A DNA stretch of 64,000 nt from Candidatus Amulumruptor caecigallinarius (GTDB lineage: Bacteria > Bacteroidota > Bacteroidia > Bacteroidales > Muribaculaceae): contig CALUMU010000002.1 in the NCBI GenBank assembly GCA_944321825.1, positions 248,001 to 312,000 on the forward strand, written 5' to 3'. The position numbers and the translations under genes were made by a program. The notes under the pieces are model-generated. The model saw only the letters and a list, made by a program, of their open reading frames with translations. It was not told the DNA's origin and made no database searches. Shown one piece after another: positions 1-9,327 of the stretch; position 1 is the stretch's first letter, and each line of letters begins with the position of its first letter.

Positions 1-48
1 CAAATCAACATATTACGCATATCATGCATGTATCTTGCCTATAAAAAG

Positions 49-91
49 ATGTCGCCGGTAGCCATAGGAGAAGCTTTGGCACCGGCGACAT
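49..91 (-). terminator. Intrinsic terminator of carAB
   Basis: An 11-bp perfect stem (ATGTCGCCGGT pairing with ACCGGCGACAT) with a 21-nt loop is followed, reading leftward, by CTTTTT. It lies about 65 nt past the carB stop and fits a Rho-independent end of the carA-carB transcript. Confidence 0.8.
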
Positions 92-156
92 TATGGATAA
101 GCAGTATTATAGTTTGACAACTGCTGCAATCAGCTTTGGCTGCAATCAAATAATCG

Positions 157-3100
157 TCAATACGCCTGCCATGGCTTGATTTCGACTTCATCAAGAGGCA
201 CACTCGTAAAGGCATTGATAAATGCCGAGGCCAAACGGGCGTTGGTCAGCAGCGGGATGTTGAGGTCGATAGCAGCGCGACGTATCTTATAGCCGTTGGT
301 GAGCTCGGCACTCGAAAGGTTCTTGGGGATATTGACCACGAGGTCCACCTCCTTGTTGTGAAGCAGCTCCAATGCCTGCGGCTGCTTGTCAGGCTCGCTG
401 GGCCAATGTACACATATGGCAGGTATGCCGTTTTCGTTGAGGAACTTGTGAGTACCTCCTGTGGCATAAAGTTTGAAGCCGGCAGCATTGAGTTTGTGGG
501 CAGCCTCAAGAAGGTCGGTCTTCTGCTTGGCGGCGCCTGTCGAAAGCAGCACTCCCTTTGAAGGTATGCGGAGACCCACCGAAAGCATCGACTTGAGCAG
601 GGCATCGTTGGTGTCGGTACCGATACATCCTACCTCGCCTGTCGACGACATGTCAACGCCGAGCACCGGGTCGGCACCCTGCAGACGCGAGAAGCTGAAC
701 TGTGAAGCCTTGATACCTACGTAATCCAGATCGAAAGCATTTTTGGCAGGACGCTCCACGGGGATTCCCAACATCACTTTGGTAGCCAAATCTATAAAAT
801 TGATTTTCAATACCTTGCTGACGAATGGGAAGCTGCGGGATGCTCTCAGATTACACTCTATAACCTTTATATCATTGTTTTTAGCAAGAAACTGGATGTT
901 GAACGGCCCTGAGATATTGAGAGCCTTGGCAATCTGCGACGAGACTTTCTTCAAGCGTCGCATAGTCTCGACATACAGCTTCTGAGGCGGGAACTGTATA
1001 GTGGCATCGCCTGAATGGACTCCGGCAAATTCGATGTGTTCTGAAATAGCGTAGGCCACGATTTCACCGTTTTGGGCAACGGCATCCATCTCTATCTCCT
1101 TGGCTCCTTGGATAAACTCGCTCACCACCACAGGATGCTGCTTGCTTACATTGGCAGCGAGCCGCAGGAAGCGCTCGAGCTCGTCATTGTTGCTGCACAC
1201 GTTCATTGCAGCACCTGAAAGCACGTAGCTCGGACGGACGAGTACCGGGAAACCTACCTTCTCTATGAATTTGTTGATGTCCTCGAAACTTGTCAGCTCG
1301 CTCCAGCGGGGCTGGTCGATGTTCAGACGGTCAAGCATGGCCGAAAACTTGTTACGGTCCTCGGCATTGTCGATGCTCTTGGCCGATGTACCGAGGATAT
1401 TGACATTGCTTTTGTCAAGGCGCGTAGCCAGGTTATTAGGAATCTGGCCACCCACACTCAATATAGTGCCATGGGGCTGTTCAAGCTCAATGATATCCAT
1501 AACGCGCTCGTAGGTCAGCTCGTCGAAGTACAGACGGTCACACATGTCGTAGTCGGTAGAGACTGTTTCGGGATTGTAATTAATCATCACCGAACGCCAA
1601 CCTTCCTTGTTGACGGTCATAAGCGCATTGACCGAACACCAGTCAAACTCCACCGACGAGCCGATACGGTAGGCGCCGGAACCAAGCACTATGATGGAGC
1701 GGTGGTCATGAAGGTATTTTACATCGTTCTCCGAACCGTTGTAAGTAAGATACAGATAGTTGGTCATCGCCGGGTACTCTGCAGCCAGAGTGTCGATCTG
1801 CTTCACTACAGGTGTCACTCCGAGCGATTTGCGATAGCTACGCACACGGTCACTGCCCTCCTCGCTATGGTCGTTCATCCAATCGCCAAACACTGACCGC
1901 GCAATCTGGAAATCGCTGAAGCCTTGTGACTTGGCCTGACGGATGAGCTGTTCGGGCAACTTCTCGACATCATCATACTGCTCCATCTCTTTAGCGGTCT
2001 CAACGATGTTATGCAGCTTGTGCAGGAACCATTTGTCAATCTTGGTAAGCTCGTGGATACGGTCAACAGAATAGCCGCGCTGCATGGCCTGCGAAATAAC
2101 GAAGATACGCTTGTCTGTAGGAGCCGACAGAGCTTTGTCTATATCGGCTACAGACATGAATTTGTTTTCGACAAATCCGTGCATCCCCTGTCCTATCATG
2201 CGGAGACCTTTCTGTATGACTTCCTCAAATGTACGCCCGATGGCCATGACCTCGCCCACCGATTTCATCGACGAACCTATTTCACGCTTCACACCGTGGA
2301 ACTTTCCGAGGTCCCAGCGGGGTATCTTGCACACTATATAGTCAAGAGCCGGCTCGAAGAATGCCGATGTCTCCTTAGTCACAGAGTTACGGAGGTCGAA
2401 CAAGCCGTATCCCAGACCGAGTTTGGCAGCAACAAACGCCAAGGGGTAACCGGTGGCTTTTGATGCCAAAGCCGACGAACGGCTCAGTCGTGCGTTGACT
2501 TCGATGACACGGTAGTCCATGGACTGAGGGTCGAAGGCGTACTGCACGTTACATTCACCCACTATGCCGACATGGCGTATGATTTTGATAGCAAGCTGAC
2601 GCAGATAATGATAGTCTTCGTTACTGAGGGTCTGCGAAGGAGCCACAACGATTGATTCGCCCGTATGGATACCCAGAGGGTCAAAATTCTCCATGTTGCA
2701 GACAGTGATACAGTTGTCAAAACGGTCTCGGACAACCTCATATTCCACCTCTTTCCATCCTTTGAGCGACTTTTCGACCAGCACCTGCGGAGAGAACGAA
2801 AGTGCTTTCTCGCAGAGAGCAATGAGTTCCTCTTCGTTATCGCAGAATCCGCTACCAAGTCCGCCGAGCGCATAAGCGGCTCGCACTATCACCGGGTAAC
2901 CGAGTTCATCGGCAGCCTTGATGGCATCTGCGGTAGAATTGACAGCCTCGCTCTTAATGGTCTTGACTCCTATCTCATCAAGTTTTTTCACAAAAAGCTC
3001 ACGGTCCTCGGTGTCCATGATTGCACGGACTGGGGTGCCGAGCACCTTGACATCGTATCTGTCAAGCACGCCGCTCTCGCTGAGAGCCACACCGCAGTTA

Positions 3101-3393
3101 AGGGCAGTCTGTCCGCCGAATGCGAGCAGGATACCGTCAGGACGCTCCTTTTCTATGACTTTTTCTACGAAATAGGGAGTTACAGGCAAAAAATAAATCT
3201 TGTCAGCAAATCCGTCGGATGTCTGTACAGTGGCGATATTGGGATTGATGAGGATTGTCTCTATACCCTCTTCTTTCAACGCCTTCAACGCCTGTGAGCC
3301 AGAGTAGTCGAATTCGCCCGCCTCACCAATCTTGAGGGCGCCACTTCCGAGCAGAAGCACTTTGTGGAAGTCAAATCTATTAGTCTGCGACAT
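157..3393 (-). CDS. carB: Carbamoyl-phosphate synthase large subunit
   Basis: Makes carbamoyl phosphate from bicarbonate, two ATP and ammonia channelled from CarA, feeding pyrimidine and arginine synthesis in the cytoplasm. At 1078 residues it has the family's full length. The two tandem halves are visible: each begins with a GSGAxxIGxxxEFD motif (near residues 16 and 574) and holds an ATP-grasp domain. A C-terminal MGS-like allosteric domain (about 940-1078, with a TGGTHKFL motif) follows. It lies 81 bp downstream of carA on the same strand and is surely co-transcribed with it. Nothing looks truncated. Identification is secure. Confidence 0.98.
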   Translation of the reverse strand: MSQTNRFDFHKVLLLGSGALKIGEAGEFDYSGSQALKALKEEGIETILINPNIATVQTSDGFADKIYFLPVTPYFVEKVIEKERPDGILLAFGGQTALNCGVALSESGVLDRYDVKVLGTPVRAIMDTEDRELFVKKLDEIGVKTIKSEAVNSTADAIKAADELGYPVIVRAAYALGGLGSGFCDNEEELIALCEKALSFSPQVLVEKSLKGWKEVEYEVVRDRFDNCITVCNMENFDPLGIHTGESIVVAPSQTLSNEDYHYLRQLAIKIIRHVGIVGECNVQYAFDPQSMDYRVIEVNARLSRSSALASKATGYPLAFVAAKLGLGYGLFDLRNSVTKETSAFFEPALDYIVCKIPRWDLGKFHGVKREIGSSMKSVGEVMAIGRTFEEVIQKGLRMIGQGMHGFVENKFMSVADIDKALSAPTDKRIFVISQAMQRGYSVDRIHELTKIDKWFLHKLHNIVETAKEMEQYDDVEKLPEQLIRQAKSQGFSDFQIARSVFGDWMNDHSEEGSDRVRSYRKSLGVTPVVKQIDTLAAEYPAMTNYLYLTYNGSENDVKYLHDHRSIIVLGSGAYRIGSSVEFDWCSVNALMTVNKEGWRSVMINYNPETVSTDYDMCDRLYFDELTYERVMDIIELEQPHGTILSVGGQIPNNLATRLDKSNVNILGTSAKSIDNAEDRNKFSAMLDRLNIDQPRWSELTSFEDINKFIEKVGFPVLVRPSYVLSGAAMNVCSNNDELERFLRLAANVSKQHPVVVSEFIQGAKEIEMDAVAQNGEIVAYAISEHIEFAGVHSGDATIQFPPQKLYVETMRRLKKVSSQIAKALNISGPFNIQFLAKNNDIKVIECNLRASRSFPFVSKVLKINFIDLATKVMLGIPVERPAKNAFDLDYVGIKASQFSFSRLQGADPVLGVDMSSTGEVGCIGTDTNDALLKSMLSVGLRIPSKGVLLSTGAAKQKTDLLEAAHKLNAAGFKLYATGGTHKFLNENGIPAICVHWPSEPDKQPQALELLHNKEVDLVVNIPKNLSSAELTNGYKIRRAAIDLNIPLLTNARLASAFINAFTSVPLDEVEIKPWQAY

Positions 3394-3474
3394 GTGAGTA
3401 TGTTAGGGGATATGTATATGTTCAGTGTTTTATGGATGGAATCATCAATAAAAAAGCCTTACTCAGCCATAAGG

Positions 3475-4545
3475 TCAGAGCAAGGATATAAATTCATCAA
3501 AGAGAAACTCGGTGTCTTTAGGACCGCTTGACGCTTCGGGATGGAACTGCGCCGAGAAAAACGGTTTGCTCTTATGCCGTATGCCTTCGTTTGTCCCGTC
3601 GTTCATGTTGACGAACAGAGGCTCCCAGTCGGCTGACAGAGTAGAGCTGTCGACCGCAAAACCATGGTTCTGCGATGTGACGAAACACTGGTCGGAGCCG
3701 ACACGCCGCACCGGCTGGTTGTGGCTACGGTGTCCGTATTTCAACTTATATGTAGTGGCACCGGCTGCCTTGGAGAGGAGCTGGTTGCCCATGCATATTC
3801 CGCATATGGGTTTGCCTATCTCTATAGCCTTGCGGATATTCTCTACAGTTTTCTCTGCCATGTCGGGATTGCCAGGACCGTTGGAGATGAACAGCCCGTC
3901 ATAAGGTATGACAGTGAAGTCATAGTCCCAGGGCACACGTACCACTTTCACTCCTCGACGTGTCAGGCAGCGGATAATATTATGCTTGACACCGCAGTCA
4001 ACAAGCACCACTGTCTTGTCACCCTGTCCGTGATGCTCTACTTCCTTACAGGAGACTTTGGCCACGAGATTTTCCTTATTGGGGTCGTAGAACCCGACAT
4101 CTCCAGCACCATCGACGACAATCTTGCCGAGCATTGAGCCGTGTTCACGAAGGTGCTTGGTCAGCGCTCGGGTGTCGACACCATATATCCCTACTATCTT
4201 TTCCTCCTTGAGCCAATCGGCAAGGCTACGGTCAGCTTGCCAGTGGCTGTGGTCATAAGTATAGTCCTGGGCTACTATGGCCTTGCAGTGGATGCAGTCG
4301 CTCTCGTAATACTCGCTGACTTCATCTTTCTGCCGCCGGGGCGGCACTCCGTAATTGCCGAGTATGGGATAAGTCGTGACCAGTATCTGCCCCTCATACG
4401 ACGGATCGGTCAGACTTTCAGGATAACCTGTCATGGCAGTGTTGAAAACTACTTCACCGGCCGTGGAACCTTCATAGCCGAATGATTTCCCTTCAAAGGT
4501 TGTGCCGTCTTCAAGAGTGAGGACAGCGCGTTTCGTTTCACGCAT
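3475..4545 (-). CDS. carA: Carbamoyl-phosphate synthase small (glutaminase) subunit
   Basis: Hydrolyses glutamine and passes ammonia to CarB. The 356-residue protein has the N-terminal CarA-specific domain (about 1-150) and a class I glutamine amidotransferase domain. The nucleophile is Cys251 in GICMGNQ, and the His/Glu pair is in QFHPEA (His335, Glu337). The start is favoured because a -7 box lies about 53 nt upstream and the N-terminus (TLEDGTTFEG) aligns with CarA proteins. It is the first gene of carAB. A weak hairpin with a T-run in the intergenic gap might tune carB expression. Confidence 0.97.
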   Translation of the reverse strand: MRETKRAVLTLEDGTTFEGKSFGYEGSTAGEVVFNTAMTGYPESLTDPSYEGQILVTTYPILGNYGVPPRRQKDEVSEYYESDCIHCKAIVAQDYTYDHSHWQADRSLADWLKEEKIVGIYGVDTRALTKHLREHGSMLGKIVVDGAGDVGFYDPNKENLVAKVSCKEVEHHGQGDKTVVLVDCGVKHNIIRCLTRRGVKVVRVPWDYDFTVIPYDGLFISNGPGNPDMAEKTVENIRKAIEIGKPICGICMGNQLLSKAAGATTYKLKYGHRSHNQPVRRVGSDQCFVTSQNHGFAVDSSTLSADWEPLFVNMNDGTNEGIRHKSKPFFSAQFHPEASSGPKDTEFLFDEFISLL

Positions 4546-4597
4546 AGTCTGTAGATGGTGGAGATTTTTCCGTTTGATTGAGAACCTATAATCGGGA

Positions 4598-4605
4598 CAA
4601 AGTTA
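4598..4605 (-). promoter_or_regulatory. carAB promoter, -7 box
   Basis: TAACTTTG on the minus strand matches the Bacteroidetes -7 consensus TAnnTTTG. A poor -33 (CAAC read on the plus strand near 4626) sits 20 nt away. Predicted leader is about 45 nt. Confidence 0.6.
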
Positions 4606-4696
4606 CTCAAAAAATCCCTACTGTGCAACTATGCCCACGGCATAGGGCGATATTACATTTTTTAACGCTGTATGCGGAATCGCGCCTAAAATTCAC

Positions 4697-4704
4697 TACT
4701 TTTG
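4697..4704 (+). promoter_or_regulatory. Sensor kinase promoter, -7 box
   Basis: TACTTTTG fits TAnnTTTG and lies 43 nt before the kinase start codon. No clear -33 TTTG is visible. Confidence 0.5.
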
Positions 4705-4747
4705 TGGTAATCGAATACTCTCACTTAGGCAAGCCTCATCAACCTCC

Positions 4748-6853
4748 ATGCGACCAACAATCAGGCATATTCTGACCATAACATTAGCCTTTACTGCATT
4801 ATATGCCGGAGGCACCAACGGCCCATCGGCATCAGAAAAGCAACAGATGATAGACAGCATCAGAGCCGACCTGTCCATGGCACGGACACCGACAGAGCGC
4901 ATCAGGATGCTGACCGACATATTCGACCTCAGCAACGACACTTCGCTGAAAGACTCGATAGGTTCGGTAATCTATGACTTAGCATTGCAGACCGGGGACA
5001 GCGATGCCGGGCTTGACATATTGCGTCACTTGGGCAATCTGCACGTCAAGGAGGACTCCTTGCTGGCTGTAGACATCAGCCGCGCCCAGAAATTCCGGCC
5101 GACACCCAACCGGGACATAACGGTCACATTCTTACGTATGCTGCGAAACCACAATGGCCTGCGGTATGCCGACGAAACGACCCGGATCCACCGTCTGCAA
5201 CAGCTTCTCGAAATATCCAACGCCAACCCGCCGAGCGACATATACGAGAAAATAGTGCTGCTCCATGCCCTATGCCTGTACATAGGTAACACTTCGCAGG
5301 GCGAAATGCTGATACACTACATGGACAAATTAGAGGAGCTGATAACGTCGCTCCCGAAAGAATCTATCCCCCTGCGGAGTGCATTTTACACACAGGCCGC
5401 CATCATATACCGCCAGAACGACGACTACGAAAAGGGACTCCAGATAGACCGCCAACGCCTTGAATGTATCAGGCTTCTGGAGCAAGGCAACGCCAAGGCC
5501 GGGCGCAAGTACCGCAACTACGACGCGCACTATTATGTCATATACACTCACATGCTCAGCAACTACCCTCTGCTGTCAGATGAGGAGGTCGAGGAGATAT
5601 ACTCAAAAATTCACTCATTAATCAATACCAACGACCTCGCCGCAAACACCGAAGCCCAGTCAGGCCGTGCAGAAATATACTACTCTATGCACCACAAACG
5701 TTATGGCGAGGCTCTGAGACTCATATACAGATACAAGGACAGCTCTTACAACCGTCCCTACCTCAACATCTTATACAAGCTCATGGTAGAGTGCGGACGC
5801 CAAACCGGCAACAAAGAGGCTCTATTGGAAGGGCTTGAAGGGTACAGCAACATCCTTGAGAAAACCCTCAAGACCAGATTGCAGGAGAAAACCCAGGAAC
5901 TACAGATAATATATGACATACATGAGCTTAAAGAGCAGAATCTAAAACAGGAGCACCAGGCCGACAAGACGCGCACCCTCATGCTGATGACAGGCACGGC
6001 AATACTTTTCATCGTGCTTGTTATCATGGTTTTCATGTATCACCGTATGCGCAGACTCGCATCAAATCTGAAGCAGAGCAACAATGACCTCCAGACGGAA
6101 AAAGCCAATATACAGAAGACCCAGTCGGCACTCGTAAAAGCCCGAGACGAAGCCCAGGCAGCAAACCGTACCAGATCGGATTTTATCAGAAACATGAGCA
6201 ACGAGGTAGAAGGTCCGCTACACGTCATCAACGAATACACCAACCTGCTCATCGACTGCGTCGACACCGGCGACAAACCATATTTGCGCGATTTCGCCGA
6301 AAAGATACAGTTCAACTCCGAACTGCTCATGAATCTTTTCTCAGACGTGCTGACTCTTGCACAGGCCGACAACAGGACTCTTGCCGTACACCCCAAAAAG
6401 ACTGACATCAGGACGGTATGCGACAACGCCATAACTGTCATACGCCGTCATGTCAAGAAAAATGTACGCATAGAACTCGCTCCCGACATGCCGTCTGTAC
6501 AGATAGACACAGACCCTCAACGACTGTCACAAATCCTGTACCAACTGCTATCCAATGCAGCAAAATTCACAGAAGAGGGTTCGATAATACTCTCCTATCA
6601 GGCTTTACCAGCAGTCAATTCCGTTAAAATAAGCGTGACAGATACGGGCATAGGCATCAATGAGAAAAACAAGGAAACGATATTCCAGAGATTCAGCAAG
6701 TTAGACAGCACATCGCAGGGCGTAGGCTTAGGGCTGCCATTGGCTCTCAAACTCGCCCAGCTGCTCGGAGGCCATATAGAACTCGACACCACCTATAGCC
6801 AAGGAGCTCGTCTGATACTGACCATACCGATGACAATCGCACATACGGCATGA
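4748..6853 (+). CDS. Membrane sensor kinase with TPR-like sensor, lacking the canonical phospho-acceptor His
   Basis: A 701-residue protein with an N-terminal signal-like segment, a long all-helical region (about 30-390, TPR-like), a coiled coil, one membrane helix (about 413-435), a second coiled coil and a C-terminal kinase core. The ATPase domain looks intact: N box (SNAAKFTEEG), G1 (DTGIGI) and G2 (GVGLGLPLA). The dimerisation helix, where the family normally reads NMSHEIRTPL, reads NMSNEVEGPL, so residue 485 is Asn instead of the His that is phosphorylated. It may therefore act as a pseudokinase, a phosphatase, or via the nearby His in PLHVI. No response regulator lies next to it. The architecture resembles Bacteroidales TPR sensor kinases. 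Confidence 0.8.
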   Translation: MRPTIRHILTITLAFTALYAGGTNGPSASEKQQMIDSIRADLSMARTPTERIRMLTDIFDLSNDTSLKDSIGSVIYDLALQTGDSDAGLDILRHLGNLHVKEDSLLAVDISRAQKFRPTPNRDITVTFLRMLRNHNGLRYADETTRIHRLQQLLEISNANPPSDIYEKIVLLHALCLYIGNTSQGEMLIHYMDKLEELITSLPKESIPLRSAFYTQAAIIYRQNDDYEKGLQIDRQRLECIRLLEQGNAKAGRKYRNYDAHYYVIYTHMLSNYPLLSDEEVEEIYSKIHSLINTNDLAANTEAQSGRAEIYYSMHHKRYGEALRLIYRYKDSSYNRPYLNILYKLMVECGRQTGNKEALLEGLEGYSNILEKTLKTRLQEKTQELQIIYDIHELKEQNLKQEHQADKTRTLMLMTGTAILFIVLVIMVFMYHRMRRLASNLKQSNNDLQTEKANIQKTQSALVKARDEAQAANRTRSDFIRNMSNEVEGPLHVINEYTNLLIDCVDTGDKPYLRDFAEKIQFNSELLMNLFSDVLTLAQADNRTLAVHPKKTDIRTVCDNAITVIRRHVKKNVRIELAPDMPSVQIDTDPQRLSQILYQLLSNAAKFTEEGSIILSYQALPAVNSVKISVTDTGIGINEKNKETIFQRFSKLDSTSQGVGLGLPLALKLAQLLGGHIELDTTYSQGARLILTIPMTIAHTA

Positions 6854-6895
6854 CAGCAGCGGCGAGCTGGCGGGATCCGGATATCGCATACCGGC

Positions 6896-8887
6896 TTATC
6901 GGCTTGCCGCCTGCAGTTCGTCATACTCCATCGAGGCCAGCTCCCAGAGGCTCATGGCATTTTCAAGCTGCTTGGTCAGGGATGCGTGGAGAGCATAATC
7001 CTCCTGCGTCAGAGGCTCGCCTGACGACATGCGCGCTTCGAGATCTTTGATGTCCTGCTCACGTTGAGCCACGTCCTTCTCTGCCTCTTCCACTTTCTTA
7101 CGGGCTCGCCTCAAAGCCTTGTCGCGCTCGCGCTGCTCGGCATAACTAAGACGTGGCGCACCGGTGTCCGATGGAGATGCTGATGGCTTCGCCGTGTCGG
7201 CTTTAGGAGTCTCTCGCGGCTTCACCGAAGCCGATGACACGGCAGCAGACGGTTTGGATAGTTCAAGCTGTGAAAGCGAATCAATCTTCTTCTTTTCAAG
7301 AAACTCGTAGATACCGCCGAGACATTCGCGCACCTTGCCGTCGCCGAATTCATAGACCTTCTCAACCAGGCCGTCAAGAAACTCACGGTCATGGCTTACT
7401 ACGATGACAGTCCCGTCAAAATCCTTGATGGCCTGTTTCAACACATCTTTTGACGACATGTCGAGATGGTTGGTGGGCTCGTCGAGTATGAGCAGGTTGA
7501 CAGGCTGCAGCAGGAGCCGTATCATGGCCAGACGGGTGCGTTCGCCGCCTGAAAGCACCTTGACTTTCTTGTCCGATGCCTCTCCACCAAACATGAAAGC
7601 CCCGAGTATGTCACGTATCTTGGTGCGGATGTCGCCCACCGCCACCCGGTCGATAGTGTCAAACACGGTCAGCTCGCCGTCAAGCAGTGAAGCCTGGTTT
7701 TGGGCGAAATACCCTATCTGTACGTTGTGGCCTATCTTTAGCTCCCCGGTGTAAGGAATCTCACGCATGATGCACTTGACAAGAGTCGACTTGCCTTCTC
7801 CGTTTTTGCCTACGAACGCGACCTTTTCACCACGTTTGATGGTAAACGTAGCATGGTCGAATACCTGATGCGACCCGTAAGCCTTACCGACATTGTCGGC
7901 TATCATCGGATAATCACCCGAACGCGGGGCTGGGGGAAAGCGCAGATTGAGCCGCGACTTGTCTACTTCGTCGACTTCGATGCGTTCTATCTTATTAAGC
8001 TGCTTGATGCGGCTCTGCACCTGCACGCTTTTAGTAGCCTTATAGCGGAAACGCTCTATAAACTCCTCGGTGTCCTGTATCTGCTTCTGCTGGTTGAGAT
8101 ACGCTCTCATCTGCTGCTCGATACGTTCCTTGCGCAGCTCCACGAATTTGGAATAATTGACAGCATAGTCATATATCTTGCCAAGAGAAATCTCTATGGT
8201 GCGGTTTGTGACGTTGTCGATGAAAGCGCGGTCATGGCTGACAAGCACCACAGCCTTGGCACGGTTAATCAGGAACGATTCAAGCCACTGGATAGACTCG
8301 ATGTCGAGATGGTTGGTAGGCTCGTCAAGGAGCAATACATCCGGGTGGCCGAGCAGCAGCTTGGCAAGCTCGATACGCATACGCCATCCGCCTGAAAACT
8401 CGCATGTCGGCCGTGTGAAATCGCTGCGTCGGAACCCGAGACCGATGAGTGTGCGCTCCATCTCCGCATCATGGTTTTCGGAAGTCTCATATGTCAGACG
8501 CTCGGTGAGAGTGGTCATTCGGTCGATAAGCTCCTGATAAGCCACACTCTCATAGTCTGTACGTTCGGACAGCTCGGCGGCATATCGGTCAAGGTCGGCC
8601 TGCATGGCATCGATATGGGCAAACGCTTTGCGCACCTCCTGCTCCACGGTAAGCGTGTCATTGACCTGCATGTGCTGGGGGAGGTATCCGACAGTGATAT
8701 CCTTTGGCACCGCCACTATGCCTGAAGTCGGCGACTGTATGCCAGCGATGATTTTGAGCATGGTGGACTTACCCGCACCGTTTTTGCCGACAAGGGCTAT
8801 GCGGTCACGCGGGTTGATGACATAATTGATATTGTCAAAAAGAGCTTTGGCAGAAAACTCCACCGAAAGATTCTGTATCGAAATCAT
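6896..8887 (-). CDS. ABC-F family ATPase (ribosome-associated type)
   Basis: A soluble 663-residue protein with two ABC ATPase domains and no membrane segments. Domain 1 has Walker A GKNGAGKST (about 36-44), signature FSGGWRMR and Walker B LLLDEPTNHLD. Domain 2 has GKNGEGKST, LSGGERTR and LLILDEPTNHLD. Between them is the ABC-F linker; after domain 2 come a Ser/Ala/Pro-rich stretch and a C-terminal coiled coil (about 585-640). ABC-F proteins act at the ribosomal E site in translation or antibiotic protection; the C-terminal coiled coil resembles Uup/YdiF types. The exact subfamily cannot be set by eye. It converges with the upstream sensor kinase gene. Confidence 0.93.
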   Translation of the reverse strand: MISIQNLSVEFSAKALFDNINYVINPRDRIALVGKNGAGKSTMLKIIAGIQSPTSGIVAVPKDITVGYLPQHMQVNDTLTVEQEVRKAFAHIDAMQADLDRYAAELSERTDYESVAYQELIDRMTTLTERLTYETSENHDAEMERTLIGLGFRRSDFTRPTCEFSGGWRMRIELAKLLLGHPDVLLLDEPTNHLDIESIQWLESFLINRAKAVVLVSHDRAFIDNVTNRTIEISLGKIYDYAVNYSKFVELRKERIEQQMRAYLNQQKQIQDTEEFIERFRYKATKSVQVQSRIKQLNKIERIEVDEVDKSRLNLRFPPAPRSGDYPMIADNVGKAYGSHQVFDHATFTIKRGEKVAFVGKNGEGKSTLVKCIMREIPYTGELKIGHNVQIGYFAQNQASLLDGELTVFDTIDRVAVGDIRTKIRDILGAFMFGGEASDKKVKVLSGGERTRLAMIRLLLQPVNLLILDEPTNHLDMSSKDVLKQAIKDFDGTVIVVSHDREFLDGLVEKVYEFGDGKVRECLGGIYEFLEKKKIDSLSQLELSKPSAAVSSASVKPRETPKADTAKPSASPSDTGAPRLSYAEQRERDKALRRARKKVEEAEKDVAQREQDIKDLEARMSSGEPLTQEDYALHASLTKQLENAMSLWELASMEYDELQAASR

Positions 8888-8983
8888 GACTAAAACGCTG
8901 TAATATGCCTCGCTTGACTGAGGATATGCTAAAAGACCGTTCTACCGATGGATAACATATTGATCCCACCAATAAAACGGTCG

Positions 8984-9015
8984 CAAAGTTACGCACTTTC
9001 CCCTCGTTATCCAAA
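8984..9015 (-). promoter_or_regulatory. ABC-F gene promoter
   Basis: On the minus strand a TTTG -33 (9012-9015), a 20-nt spacer and TAACTTTG (8984-8991) give a full Bacteroidetes promoter. The leader would be about 90 nt. Confidence 0.75.
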
Positions 9016-9181
9016 AACGGCAGCTTAACATCCGCACACATGGATTCTTCATGTCGGGGTTGACAGTGATGTATGGTTACCAGCCACACACCTCTCGCCA
9101 ACTGCCCCTGCCCGCTGATCCCCAATAAAACTGTTGCTTGAGGAAATGTGCAATTCGTGCGTCCAAGTAACTTTTTCTTTG
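9016..9181. other. Intergenic stretch between divergent ABC-F and MFS genes
   Basis: The gap between the two divergent genes is about 440 bp (8888-9327). It contains the two promoters listed separately. In the remaining sequence I see no RNA gene, repeat or convincing small ORF. Confidence 0.5.
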
Positions 9182-9189
9182 TAGTTTTG
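9182..9189 (+). promoter_or_regulatory. MFS exporter promoter, -7 box
   Basis: TAGTTTTG followed by C fits TAnnTTTG. Transcription would begin near 9197, downstream of the longest possible ORF start (9148), so this box helps decide that the protein starts further in, at 9328. Confidence 0.55.
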
Positions 9190-9327
9190 CAGGCGGTATG
9201 GATTAATGGATACGGGCGCAAATGTATTAGCCGCCGTGCTGTCCGTTGGTACTTGGTGCGTATGGCGACAGGCTGTGTCTGTGCGACCGTGTCGGCGCAG
9301 CGCACTGTTTACTCTAAAATCAAACTG

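Noticed and set aside
9148-9327. N-terminal extension of the MFS protein
   Set aside because: Includes the -7 promoter box and is not like an MFS N-terminus.
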